Below are positions 15,310 to 23,675 of a stretch of 32,096 nt of DNA, in pieces (the first letter of the stretch is position 1; each line of letters opens with the position of its first letter). The notes under the pieces were generated by a model. The model had not been told where the DNA came from and searched no databases. It saw only the letters and a program-made list of their open reading frames with translations. The position numbers and the translations under genes were made by a program. Origin of the DNA: a bacterium (GTDB lineage Bacteria > ARS69); the NCBI GenBank assembly GCA_025774805.1, contig JALGZR010000037.1, positions 1 to 32,096 on the forward strand, given 5' to 3'.

Positions 15310-17087
15310 GTGCTTCCCTCCCCCTTCGCGATGCGGACGATCACCCGGATCGTCGCCGCGACGCCGATCGCGGTCAAGGGAATGCCCGCCGCGAACTCGC
15401 CCAGGAGCAGCTTGCCGATTCCGAAGAGGCATCCGTAGAGACCGAAGATGCTGATGACCCACTCGACGATCCGTCCGCGGATTCCGAGGCGCGGAGCGTC
15501 CCCGGCCAGCCCGTTCCAGCTCCCGACCGGCCGCACGCGTTCGACGAACGCCCGCAGGTGCTCCCGATCGTCCGGCGGCGTCAGGTAGGCGACCGAGATC
15601 CAGACGACGGCCGAGATCCCCACGTTCAGAACGAAGATCTCCGGAGAGGTGAACTCGTGCGGGAGGACGCCCCAGGCGTTCGAGAGCTTGAGGGCGGACG
15701 CGATGACGAGCGAGGTGACCATCGCCGCGAGCTCCGACCAGGCGTTCACCCTCCACCAGAACCAGCGCACGAGAAACACGGCGCCCGCCCCCGCCACGAG
15801 CTGCAGGAGAAGCTCGAAGAGGCTCCGGATCGAGTCGTTGAACATCGCGATCGCCCCGCCGAGCGCCAGGAAGAAGACGCCCGAGAGACGCGCCACGAGG
15901 ACTCCCTCCCGCGCCCCCACCCCGCGCCGGCGGAGGGGCTTCCAGAGGTCGACGACGAAGTAGGAGCTCGCGAGGTTCATGTGGGTGTCGATCGTGGACA
16001 TGAAGGCCGCGAGCATGGCGGCCAGCATGAGTCCCAGCCATCCGGGGCCGAGGTACTCCCGCATCATGAGGGGATAGGCCGCCTTGTGGTCCTCGAGGCC
16101 GGGCAGGACGAGCAGGGAGATGAGGGCCACCAGGAACCAGGGCCACGGGCGGAGAACGTAGTTCGCGAACGTGAACCAGAGCGTGGCGAGAGTCGCGTCC
16201 CGCTCGGTGCGGCAGGCGCTCATCCGCTGAATGAGGACGCCGCCTCCGTCGGAATACTTCCACGACCACCACTGAACCAGAATGGCGACCAGAAAACCCC
16301 AGAAGGCCGCCGCGAAGGCGGGGTTGCCGAGATCGAACCCGCCGATGTCGAGCGGAGCCATCTCCCCCGCCGGGCGTCCGTTCGCCGCGAGAACGGCGCG
16401 CAGCCGGGGGGCCAGCTCCCCCAGCCCTCCGTGGGCCCGAATCGCGTTCACGGCGAGGAGGATCGAGCCGAACATCGCGATCGTGAACTGGAGCAGATCG
16501 GTGACGACGACCCCCCAGAGACCGGAGAGGCTCGCGTAGAGCATCGCGACGAGAAGGCCCCCGCCGATCGCCAGGGCCTTCGAGCTCCAGTCGATTCCGA
16601 GGAACCGGACCGTGTCGGGCAGCATGAAGACCTCGACGATGATCGTCGACATCGCGAGGATGACCCACCCCATCACGACCGAGTTCGTGACGAACGCGTA
16701 GAAGGCACCCTTGAACGTCCGCAGAATCGTCGCCCCCCGTCCGGAGTAGCGCAGCGCGATGAACTCCACGTCGGTGGAGATCCGCGCGCGGCGCCAGAGC
16801 CCGGCCAGGAAGAAGGAGGTGAGGAGATGACTGATCGCGAAGTTGAACCAGATCCAGTTCGAGCCGATGCCGCCGGTCCGGACGTAGCTCGTGACGACCA
16901 GCGGGGTGTCCGCCGCGAACGTGGTGGCGACCATCGACGTCCCGGCGATCCACCAGGGAAGCGACCGTCCCGTCAGGAAGAACTCCCCGACGTTTCGGGA
17001 GGCCCGCTTCGACAGAGCGATCCCGATCGCCAGCATGACCCCGACGTAGGAGACGAGGATCCAGCCGTCGATCGGCGCGAGGCTCAA
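15306..17087 (-). CDS. SSS-family sodium:solute symporter, probably for (anhydro-)MurNAc
   Basis: 593 residues with about 13-14 hydrophobic segments. The first begins at DGWILVSYVGVMLAIGI, followed by FFLTGRSLPWWIAGTSMVATTFAAD, a typical SSS (SLC5-like) N-terminus. The TTG at 17087 is chosen because it overlaps the murQ stop (TTGA) and follows GGAGGGGG; an upstream ATG frame adds only an Arg-rich stretch. SSS proteins import sugars and other solutes with Na+. Its place between murQ and anmK with 4-base overlaps on both sides implies that the substrate is an amino sugar handled by them, MurNAc or 1,6-anhydroMurNAc. An SSS transporter in a MurNAc operon is known from Tannerella (MurT). The substrate here is inference. 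Confidence 0.88.
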   Translation of the reverse strand: MSLAPIDGWILVSYVGVMLAIGIALSKRASRNVGEFFLTGRSLPWWIAGTSMVATTFAADTPLVVTSYVRTGGIGSNWIWFNFAISHLLTSFFLAGLWRRARISTDVEFIALRYSGRGATILRTFKGAFYAFVTNSVVMGWVILAMSTIIVEVFMLPDTVRFLGIDWSSKALAIGGGLLVAMLYASLSGLWGVVVTDLLQFTIAMFGSILLAVNAIRAHGGLGELAPRLRAVLAANGRPAGEMAPLDIGGFDLGNPAFAAAFWGFLVAILVQWWSWKYSDGGGVLIQRMSACRTERDATLATLWFTFANYVLRPWPWFLVALISLLVLPGLEDHKAAYPLMMREYLGPGWLGLMLAAMLAAFMSTIDTHMNLASSYFVVDLWKPLRRRGVGAREGVLVARLSGVFFLALGGAIAMFNDSIRSLFELLLQLVAGAGAVFLVRWFWWRVNAWSELAAMVTSLVIASALKLSNAWGVLPHEFTSPEIFVLNVGISAVVWISVAYLTPPDDREHLRAFVERVRPVGSWNGLAGDAPRLGIRGRIVEWVISIFGLYGCLFGIGKLLLGEFAAGIPLTAIGVAATIRVIVRIAKGEGST

Positions 17088-18013
17088 GGAGCCCCCTCCA
17101 GGACCCGGCGAACGAACCCGTCGGCCTCGTGGAGGAGCCGATCGGCCTCGGCGGCGTCGACGGTTCGGCACCCCATGACAATCGCCGTCTTCACGCGCCC
17201 GTCCGCCGCCCGGAGAAGCTCCACCGCCCCGTCGTAGTCGACTCCCGTGACCTTCATGACGATCCGGCGGCTGCGCTCGACGAGCTTCGCGCTTCCGGGT
17301 CTGAGATCGATCATGAGGTTTCCCAGCGTCTTGCCGCGGCGGATCATCGACGCGGTCGTGATCATGTTGAGAACGAGCTTCTGGGCGGTCCCCGCCTTCA
17401 TGCGGGTGGAGCCGGTCACGACCTCGGGACCGACCACCGGGGCCACCACGACCTCGGCGGGATGGGCCTGGGCGTCGCCGGGATTGCAGGTCACGAGGGC
17501 GGTGAACGCGCCGAGCTCCCGTGCCTTCGAGAGCGCCCCGCGAACGTAGGGAGTGCGACGACTCGCGGCGATCCCGACCACCGAGTCACGCGAACCCACC
17601 CCGTGGGACTCGATCGCCCGCGCCCCGGCCACCTCGTCGTCCTCGGCGCCCTCGCGGGCCCGGAACATGCTCTCACGTCCCCCGGCGATGATTCCGACGA
17701 CCTCCTCCGGCGCGGTGCCGAAGGTCGGAGGACACTCCGCTGCGTCGAGGATTCCGAGGCGCCCCGACGTGCCGGCCCCGACGTAGAGGAGGCGGCCTCC
17801 GGCGCGGAAGCTCTCGGTGACGCGCTCGACGACCCGGGCCACGTCGGGGAGGCACTCTCCGACCGCCTCGGGGACCTTTTGATCCTGGTCGTTGATGACG
17901 CGGAGAATCCCGAGGGAGTCCATGCGGTCGATGTCCCGCGACTCGGACAGATACCCCTCGGTCACGAGGGAGGCGAGCTCTTCGAACAGGCGCGGAGAGT
18001 GCGGGCGATCCAT
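17084..18013 (-). CDS. murQ: N-acetylmuramic acid 6-phosphate etherase
   Basis: 309 residues, full family length. MurQ splits the D-lactyl ether of MurNAc-6-P to give GlcNAc-6-P and D-lactate. The SIS-domain signature LYVGAGTSGRLGILDAAECPPTFG begins at residue 76 (quoted in parts: GAGTSGRLG, AECPPTFG). E93 and E124 (in EGAEDD) fit the two acid/base glutamates known from E. coli MurQ. VTGSTRMKAGTAQKLVLNMI is another hallmark. First gene of a three-gene operon. A TAGACT element (18028-18023, minus) ends 9 bases before the ATG, which would make the transcript nearly leaderless; its -35 is poor, so this is weak. Confidence 0.95.
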   Translation of the reverse strand: MDRPHSPRLFEELASLVTEGYLSESRDIDRMDSLGILRVINDQDQKVPEAVGECLPDVARVVERVTESFRAGGRLLYVGAGTSGRLGILDAAECPPTFGTAPEEVVGIIAGGRESMFRAREGAEDDEVAGARAIESHGVGSRDSVVGIAASRRTPYVRGALSKARELGAFTALVTCNPGDAQAHPAEVVVAPVVGPEVVTGSTRMKAGTAQKLVLNMITTASMIRRGKTLGNLMIDLRPGSAKLVERSRRIVMKVTGVDYDGAVELLRAADGRVKTAIVMGCRTVDAAEADRLLHEADGFVRRVLEGAP

Positions 18014-18092
18014 GGTCCGCGCAGTCTACCCGGGAACCCGCATGACCGGCCAGCCCCGGCTCGGGGTCGCGGCGCGGCTTCGCGGAGGGAGG

Positions 18093-21000
18093 CTAACGCA
18101 TGAGTACGACGGGAAGGACCGACTCGATCGTTTCCCGCACGTTCCGGGCGCGGATCCGGACCAGGTAGGTCCCGTTGGCGACCCGGGTGCCGTTGTCGTC
18201 GCGGCCGTCCCATACCAGGCGGTTCTGGACGTTGCTCATCTGCATGCCCTCGTCGATCTCCGCGATCTTCCGCCCGGTGATCGTGTAGACCTTGGCGCTC
18301 ACCTGCTCGGCCACATCGGTCAGCTTGTAGCTGATCTGCACCCGCCCGCGGAACGGATTGGGGTAGGGAACCGGATCGTCGAGGAACTCGAACTCGGAGG
18401 ACACGCGGAACACGAACTCGGTGGTCCGGCCGTTCCCGTCCTCCGCTTCGAACACGACGTCGTAGGTCTCGCCGGTCCGGGGGCGGATCAGGTACCTCAT
18501 CGTGAGGGACTGCCGGACTCCGTCCCCGGTCGTGAGGTCTTCGTCGATCTCGTAGTCCGAGGCCGGCACCTCGCCCCGGGCGGTGTCACGGACGCGGACG
18601 GTGGTGATTCCCCACGGATCGGACGCCGTCGCCTCCACGGTGTAGATCGGGGGATCGGGATCGTTGCCGCTCACGAAGTACGGATCGCGGACGTCCTCGA
18701 CCGGGCTTCCGTCGACCAGAACCTCCATTCGGGGCGGGCCGGCATCGGGCTCGAGCGCCGGATCCCCGAGCAGGACGTAGCGCTGGGAGGCCTGCCGGAA
18801 CTGGCCCGCCCCCGGATACTCGCGCTGGTACATGAGTCGGGCCCGGGTCGTCGACTCGCCGAGCGTCCAACCGTAGGCGCCCCCGAAGTGGTTGTCGGGG
18901 AGCGAAGCCCCGATCATGAGGTTCGTCGAGTCGGCGGCGATCTCCGGATAGAAGAACGCCTGCATCACGTACAGATTGAAGGGGAGATTCGGGGTGAGGA
19001 ACTCGAACCCGGAGCTCGCGAAGCAGGCCACCGCGCCTCCCGGCTCCCGGGTCCCGGTCGGCCGGTGGTTCATCATCTTCTCACAGAAGCAGTCTTCGTT
19101 TCTTCCCTCGTCCGCACGATCGAACTCCGCGAGATGGCACCCGAACCCCAGGAAGATGAACGGCATCCCCTCGTTGCGGAGGGCATCCACGTCGCGTAAT
19201 CCGCTGAACCGGTCGTCCCGGAATGCCTCCTCGTGCGTCATCAAGGACTTGTTGGCGTGTCCCTGGAAGTTCCAGATCAGGGCGCCGTCGTTCACGTACT
19301 CGAGGATGCGCGACAGAGCGAGGGGACGGAGCGTCGTGCGTTCGCAGAAGTATTCCGCCTCCCAGTCCTCCTCATCTCGGCAGTCGTACCAGACTCCGCA
19401 GTCGACGCCGAGATCCGCCTCGCAGTTGCGGCTGTGGTTTTCGTAGCACGAGTCGGCACAGGGATGGGTGAACTCGGAGAGGTAGACCCGACGGGGGCGA
19501 TAGCGTCCGTGGGGATGCTCGCTGATCAGGTCGGCGAAGTCCTCCGACTTCTTTTCGAAATTGAGCTCGCTCAGGCGCCACCCGTATGCATCGTGGCCGA
19601 TGGTCTCGGTGAGCGAGCCGCTGAAGGCGTCGTCGGCCATGAAGATCACTTGATGGCGCCACTGCGGGTCGACGTTCGGCTCGTGGGTCTCGTAGGCGAA
19701 GATGCGCACGAGATTCCACTCGAGCTCGTCGGGCGTGTTGACGGAGATGCGGCCCACGTAGAGGTCCGGGAGGTCGTCGAACTGTCCGGACGGCGTTCGC
19801 GTCACTTCGGCGTAGTACTGATCCGACTCCTCGGGAGCCCCCTCGTAGGTGGCGAAGAGGCTGTGGCTCGGTACGAGATCGGGGTCGGAGTTCGGGGTCA
19901 CGCCCCGATGGTCTTCGCTCGCGTCCCCGATCAGGCAGAGGAAGACGATGGGCTCCGTCCAGCGGTGGAATGCATACGCACTGTAGGCCTTTATTGCGTC
20001 GGCGTGGGCGCGGCCGTTTCCGAAGACGTCGTACACCTCGGAGACCGCGGCGATCTGCGTGGAGTAGCGCTGCGACCGGTGAAGGACGAGCGCCCGCGCC
20101 TCCTCGACCAGAGTGTCGTGCGCCACCACGACGTACCGGGCCCCCTGTCCTCCGGCGAGAAGCGTCGGCGCGCTGACCCGGGTCACGCGAGAGGCAGGCA
20201 CCTTCGGGATCGCCTCGTCCCGGACCGCGACGAACGTGCGCGCACCCCCCTCGCCGGGGGCGTCGTGATCGTGATCGAATCGGAGATCCCAGGTCCCGCC
20301 CACGGGGACCACCTGAGAGGCGGCCACGTCCAGCACCCGGGTCGAGTCGGCGTCCGTGACGTCGTAGAGCCGGAGGTGATCGCTGGTGAAGCCCCGCACC
20401 CGGGCGAGAACGTTTCCCGTCGAGTCGTGGGCGGTGGAGAGGACGAGGCGGTCGTCGTGAGCCGTGAGCGCCCGGTCGTACGTGATCTCGTACCAGTCGA
20501 AGAAGAACCGGGTCTGGACATGCAGATCGGTCGGATCGGTAGATCTACCCCTGTAGGTCCACCCCACGAAGCGGAACGCGTTCGAGTCGAGACCGTCGTT
20601 GAGCGTGCCCGCCGGGATCGTGTGCTCGTACAGCACCTGAGAGGGAGTTGCGTCGACATCCCCATTATAAACGCCGTCCTCTTCCCCGATCAGGACATCA
20701 TTGACGTGAAACTCGAACCGATTTGTGAAGTTCCCGTCGACCTGACCCCCGCCCGCAACGCGCGCCACGAGCGTCGCCCCCCCGCCGGGCACGGGATCGT
20801 AAGTCGAGAAGGGCTCGTCGAACCACCAGCCCTGAGCGAGGTCATATTCCGATCTCGGGTTGTTTCGGTAGTAGAACTCGTTCTCGAAGGATCCGGTACC
20901 CGGGCCGTAATCAGGGGGGCGCGCGTAGTACCGGACGTCGTCCTCCCGGAAGACCCTCGACGGCGTCGAGTCGAGGGAGTCGGCGGGATTCCCCGACAGG

Positions 21001-22211
21001 CTTCCGCCCGGCCGGGGAGCGGCCATCCGGAGCGCCTGCCCGCCGGGATCGACCCGCACCCAGTACGCGTTCATCGCATCGTGGCGATCCTCGTGCTCCC
21101 ATCCCGACGTCATCCACTGATCCCGCACCGAACGACCCCAGAACACGATGCCGTCCCCGGCGTCGAACGCACCGTTCCCGTTCCGATCCCGGAGATCGAT
21201 CGGTACCTCCGAGCGCTCGAAGAGCCGAGCCGCCGAGGCGGTGTCCGCGTCGACGAGGTCGAGCCGGAAGTCGCGCTGATAAAGGGAGACGTTCTCGACG
21301 GGAGTTCCGGCCGGGAACCCGGCACCCGCCAGGGTGGAGTAGGGGATCTCGGCGATCCCCGTGTCGGACACGCGGATCTTCCATTGCGTGCCCCCGCCCC
21401 AGGGCGCATTGCCGACCGTCGGGCCGTCCCCGGGACCGCTTCGGGCCCAGGCGACCGCACGGGACGCGTTCGCCACCCCTCCCCGGTAGGTCCTCTCCCA
21501 GTGGCGCCCGACGCGCTCGGGTCGTCGGGCCGCGCGCAGGGCGGCCCCGGGATCGCGCCCGTCCCTCTCGAAGACGACCTCGAGCACCGCCCGCTCGAGA
21601 ACCCGGTGGGTGCGCGCGAACACCTCCGTGGTCGCGGCGTACCAGATCACGTGGACGACGGAGAGCCCGCGGAGCCCGCGCACCGGGGACAGCTCGAAGG
21701 GGCTCTCGGGATGGACGGTGCGGGCCCGGTAGCGCGGGCCCTCGACCGGCTCCTCCTCCACCACGCGCGAGGGTCCGAAGGGGGGCCGGATGCCGCGGCG
21801 ATCGGGGACCGGAACGATCACTCCCGGACGGGGAGACGACCACTGGGCGCTGAGGACCCTCAGGCGGGGGGAAGCGCCGGGGGGAAGGCCGACCGGCACG
21901 CTGCCGACCGGCAGCTCGGGCAACCCGGCCTCACCGGTGAGGCCGACTCCGTCGGCGACCACGCGAACGTACTCCCGCTCCTCGGTCCGCACGCGCTCGG
22001 TGCGAAGCCCATCGGGAACGATCTCCAGGACCACGTGCCGCTCGTCCGACTCGCGAACGTGAATCCCCGCTCCGGCCGGGGGCGCGACCGCCGGCAAGGC
22101 AGACAGGACCGAGGCGCACGCGGCCGAGGCGCAGAGAGACCATGCTCCCCGGTGCAGACGGAGAGAAAGAGGGCGGACCGCTCGACGGTCCGGCGTGGGA
22201 GTCGGACTCAT
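18093..22211 (-). CDS. PorU/gingipain-like C25 cysteine peptidase with C-terminal sorting domain
   Basis: 1372 residues. A signal region (about 20-49) is followed by a long beta-rich N-terminal part (50-680). The C25 peptidase domain (about 685-1130) shows the catalytic His in NFQGHAN (H985) and Cys in LGFGCHLAEF (C1025). The segment DLYVGRISVNTPDELEWNL resembles PorU, the sortase of type IX secretion. A beta domain follows, then an FlgD-Ig-like C-terminus (about 1285-1372: PNPFRGRVQISYKL, WDGRDDNG). A six-Cys insertion (918-956) lies just before the active site and is unusual. The ATG at 22211 lies about 55 bases after a strong promoter, with only a poor Shine-Dalgarno. Expected location: periplasm/outer membrane or surface. 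It could be a sortase for neighbouring domain-tagged proteins or an ordinary secreted protease. Confidence 0.88.
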   Translation of the reverse strand: MSPTPTPDRRAVRPLSLRLHRGAWSLCASAACASVLSALPAVAPPAGAGIHVRESDERHVVLEIVPDGLRTERVRTEEREYVRVVADGVGLTGEAGLPELPVGSVPVGLPPGASPRLRVLSAQWSSPRPGVIVPVPDRRGIRPPFGPSRVVEEEPVEGPRYRARTVHPESPFELSPVRGLRGLSVVHVIWYAATTEVFARTHRVLERAVLEVVFERDGRDPGAALRAARRPERVGRHWERTYRGGVANASRAVAWARSGPGDGPTVGNAPWGGGTQWKIRVSDTGIAEIPYSTLAGAGFPAGTPVENVSLYQRDFRLDLVDADTASAARLFERSEVPIDLRDRNGNGAFDAGDGIVFWGRSVRDQWMTSGWEHEDRHDAMNAYWVRVDPGGQALRMAAPRPGGSLSGNPADSLDSTPSRVFREDDVRYYARPPDYGPGTGSFENEFYYRNNPRSEYDLAQGWWFDEPFSTYDPVPGGGATLVARVAGGGQVDGNFTNRFEFHVNDVLIGEEDGVYNGDVDATPSQVLYEHTIPAGTLNDGLDSNAFRFVGWTYRGRSTDPTDLHVQTRFFFDWYEITYDRALTAHDDRLVLSTAHDSTGNVLARVRGFTSDHLRLYDVTDADSTRVLDVAASQVVPVGGTWDLRFDHDHDAPGEGGARTFVAVRDEAIPKVPASRVTRVSAPTLLAGGQGARYVVVAHDTLVEEARALVLHRSQRYSTQIAAVSEVYDVFGNGRAHADAIKAYSAYAFHRWTEPIVFLCLIGDASEDHRGVTPNSDPDLVPSHSLFATYEGAPEESDQYYAEVTRTPSGQFDDLPDLYVGRISVNTPDELEWNLVRIFAYETHEPNVDPQWRHQVIFMADDAFSGSLTETIGHDAYGWRLSELNFEKKSEDFADLISEHPHGRYRPRRVYLSEFTHPCADSCYENHSRNCEADLGVDCGVWYDCRDEEDWEAEYFCERTTLRPLALSRILEYVNDGALIWNFQGHANKSLMTHEEAFRDDRFSGLRDVDALRNEGMPFIFLGFGCHLAEFDRADEGRNEDCFCEKMMNHRPTGTREPGGAVACFASSGFEFLTPNLPFNLYVMQAFFYPEIAADSTNLMIGASLPDNHFGGAYGWTLGESTTRARLMYQREYPGAGQFRQASQRYVLLGDPALEPDAGPPRMEVLVDGSPVEDVRDPYFVSGNDPDPPIYTVEATASDPWGITTVRVRDTARGEVPASDYEIDEDLTTGDGVRQSLTMRYLIRPRTGETYDVVFEAEDGNGRTTEFVFRVSSEFEFLDDPVPYPNPFRGRVQISYKLTDVAEQVSAKVYTITGRKIAEIDEGMQMSNVQNRLVWDGRDDNGTRVANGTYLVRIRARNVRETIESVLPVVLMR

Positions 22212-22271
22212 GAAAGAGAGCTACCGGGGAAGGCGAAGGAGCGCGGGCAAAGGACTCGGAATCTCGGGAGA

Positions 22272-22300
22272 ATTATAGGAAAGGGCTGAATTTCCGTCAA
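22272..22300 (-). promoter_or_regulatory. Strong sigma70-type promoter for the C25 peptidase gene
   Basis: On the minus strand TTGACG (22300-22295), a 17-base spacer and a perfect TATAAT (22277-22272). Transcription would start near 22265, about 55 bases before the ATG at 22211. This is the best promoter match seen in the window. Confidence 0.82.
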
Positions 22301-22355
22301 TTCACCGGGTTCGCGGGTCGCTTCCACCGTCGCTTCGTACGGGGGAGGAGACGAG

Positions 22356-22385
22356 ATCGGGGAGCGTCCGAGGACGCCCCCCGAT
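22356..22385 (-). terminator. Probable terminator of the dockerin-like gene
   Basis: On the minus strand ATCGGGGGGCGTCC pairs with GGACGCTCCCCGAT (one G·T), with a very small loop so that the inner pair must open. It is followed by CTCGTCTCCTCC, T- and C-rich rather than a pure T-run. It starts 32 bases past the stop at 22417 and lies before the promoter of the next gene, fitting a boundary between two units. Confidence 0.6.
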
Positions 22386-22416
22386 TCAGTTACCGCTCGA
22401 AACGAGCTCGACGGGC

Positions 22417-23046
22417 CTACGGGCAGACCACCGTTCCGCAGTTCCAGATCAGGCCGCTGGCCCAGAAACCGAGGTCGAACACGTCCACGGTTCCGTCGCA
22501 GGTGTAGTCCGAGTAGATGTCATATCCGGGCGGAAGACCACCGGCCCACACGCCGAGATCGAACACGTCGGTGATGCCGTCACACTCCCCGCGGAGGTTC
22601 GTGCTCGTGTAGCGAACCGTGTCGGTGTTCCCCAAACCCCAGGTGCCCTGGCAGCGGGCGGTGACGTGAGCAGTCACGTGGCCGCGGCCCTGGATGTAGG
22701 GGAAGTAGAGCTCGACGCGACCGGCCGCATCGGTGGTGTCCTCATCGCTGAAGCCACAGCAGTCGCAGTACGCCAAGCCGCCCACGCCGAAGCCCGCGAT
22801 GGTGTCCGTGTACTCGAGGTGAGCGCTCGTCGTGCAACCGACTACCGGAAGCGAGAACGCGTCACGGACGGTGACGTAGACGATCAGCGTGTCACCGATG
22901 TTCGGGTCGTTCGAGAACCTATGGTGACAGGTGGTGAAACCAGAGTTGTTCCCCACGCCGGAATAGGCAGGGTCGGGGATTCCCGCAAAAGCGCCCGAGC
23001 CGACTGCGAACACGAGCAGCATTGCGAGGACCAGGGATTTGCGCAT
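22417..23046 (-). CDS. Small secreted protein with C-terminal dockerin-like Ca-binding repeats
   Basis: 209 residues. A signal peptide (KSLVLAMLLVFAVGSGAFA) is followed by a beta-rich domain (about 22-150) containing several Cys (CHH, CDCCG), not recognised as a named family. The last 55 residues hold two dockerin-like repeats, CDGITDVFDLGVWAGG and CDGTVDVFDLGFWASG, spaced by about 27 residues. The pattern (acidic loop, DLG, aromatic) is that of type I dockerin duplicates, with weak first Asp positions. In this lineage such tails are probably Ca-binding modules rather than parts of a cellulosome; that is inference. GGAGGTAACTG precedes the ATG. A good promoter lies about 130 bases upstream. 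Confidence 0.82.
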   Translation of the reverse strand: MRKSLVLAMLLVFAVGSGAFAGIPDPAYSGVGNNSGFTTCHHRFSNDPNIGDTLIVYVTVRDAFSLPVVGCTTSAHLEYTDTIAGFGVGGLAYCDCCGFSDEDTTDAAGRVELYFPYIQGRGHVTAHVTARCQGTWGLGNTDTVRYTSTNLRGECDGITDVFDLGVWAGGLPPGYDIYSDYTCDGTVDVFDLGFWASGLIWNCGTVVCP

Positions 23047-23102
23047 CAGTTACCTCCGAAGCACAAAGTGTTGACCGTTGGACCCAATACACGGGACGGC
23101 GA

Positions 23103-23120
23103 CTCCCCGAATTCGGGGAG
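23103..23120. promoter_or_regulatory. 18-bp perfect palindrome in the dockerin-like gene leader
   Basis: CTCCCCGAATTCGGGGAG is self-complementary over all 18 bases. It lies about 57 bases before the ATG at 23046 and downstream of the predicted transcription start, so it could be an operator for a dimeric regulator or an mRNA hairpin. Nothing in the sequence decides between these. Confidence 0.5.
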
Positions 23121-23184
23121 CTCGTTGCAGCAGAAGCAAGTGGTTGTGCTCGCGTACACCCCCTTCCCTGGCCAATTCAGATCT

Positions 23185-23214
23185 ACTGTAGCACCGCGGC
23201 TCCGGAAGCGTCAA
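23185..23214 (-). promoter_or_regulatory. Sigma70-type promoter for the dockerin-like gene
   Basis: On the minus strand TTGACG (23214-23209), an 18-base spacer and TACAGT (23190-23185), preceded by TGC as in extended -10 promoters. The predicted start near 23178 gives a leader of about 130 bases. The -35 is identical to that of the C25 peptidase promoter. Confidence 0.65.
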
Positions 23215-23675
23215 TCGGGAAAACCCCGCGGAACGCGTCCTCTCGGCCTCCAAGAGGCCTTGCCGCAATCTCGGATCGGGCCATGGCCCGGCACCGCGGG
23301 CACCCCGGGGGGAGCCGCACAAGTGGCAACGAGCGTAGCAACCCGGGCGGCAGGAAGTCAAATCTCGAAACTCAGGTGCGAGGCGGGGCCGAATCCGGGC
23401 CCCCGGAGGGCCCTTGGTCGGAGGGCCTCGGGTTCCCGGAGATCTACCCCGGCTCCCGATTCCCCCTTTCCAGGGTGATCTTGACAGCATCCATGCTCCG
23501 ATCCAATGCTCCCTGGGTCACGACCCCGCCCCCGCTGCCGCGGGCGACGCGCGTGATACACTGACCCAGGTTCACGCGATGGTCGTCCCGGGGGCTACCG
23601 CGAGGGGCCGGCCGGAGGCGGGCGGAGGGCGCCCGGCCGCCGGCCTTCCTCTCAGCCTGACGAGGGTGAGAGACG

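Larger units (their letters stand above)
23047..23675. other. Intergenic region between divergent genes
   Basis: 629 bases with no supportable gene. The left third contains the leader, palindrome (23103-23120) and promoter of the minus-strand dockerin-like gene. In the middle is a small hairpin, GGCCTC-CAA-GAGGCC (23245-23259). Toward the right, plus-strand signals for the YCF48-type gene are weak: TTGACA at 23481-23486 with AATGCT after 18 bases, a direct repeat of ATCCATGCTCC/ATCCAATGCTCC (23490-23513), and an inverted pair CCTGGGTCA (23512-23520) / TGACCCAGG (23562-23570). Confidence 0.55.

Noticed and set aside
14131-17181. Single 1016-residue frame that could be read as a fusion ending in AnmK
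   Set aside because: Only the part from 15309 on reads as AnmK. Upstream it is an out-of-frame shadow of the symporter, and the GTGA overlap marks the true start.
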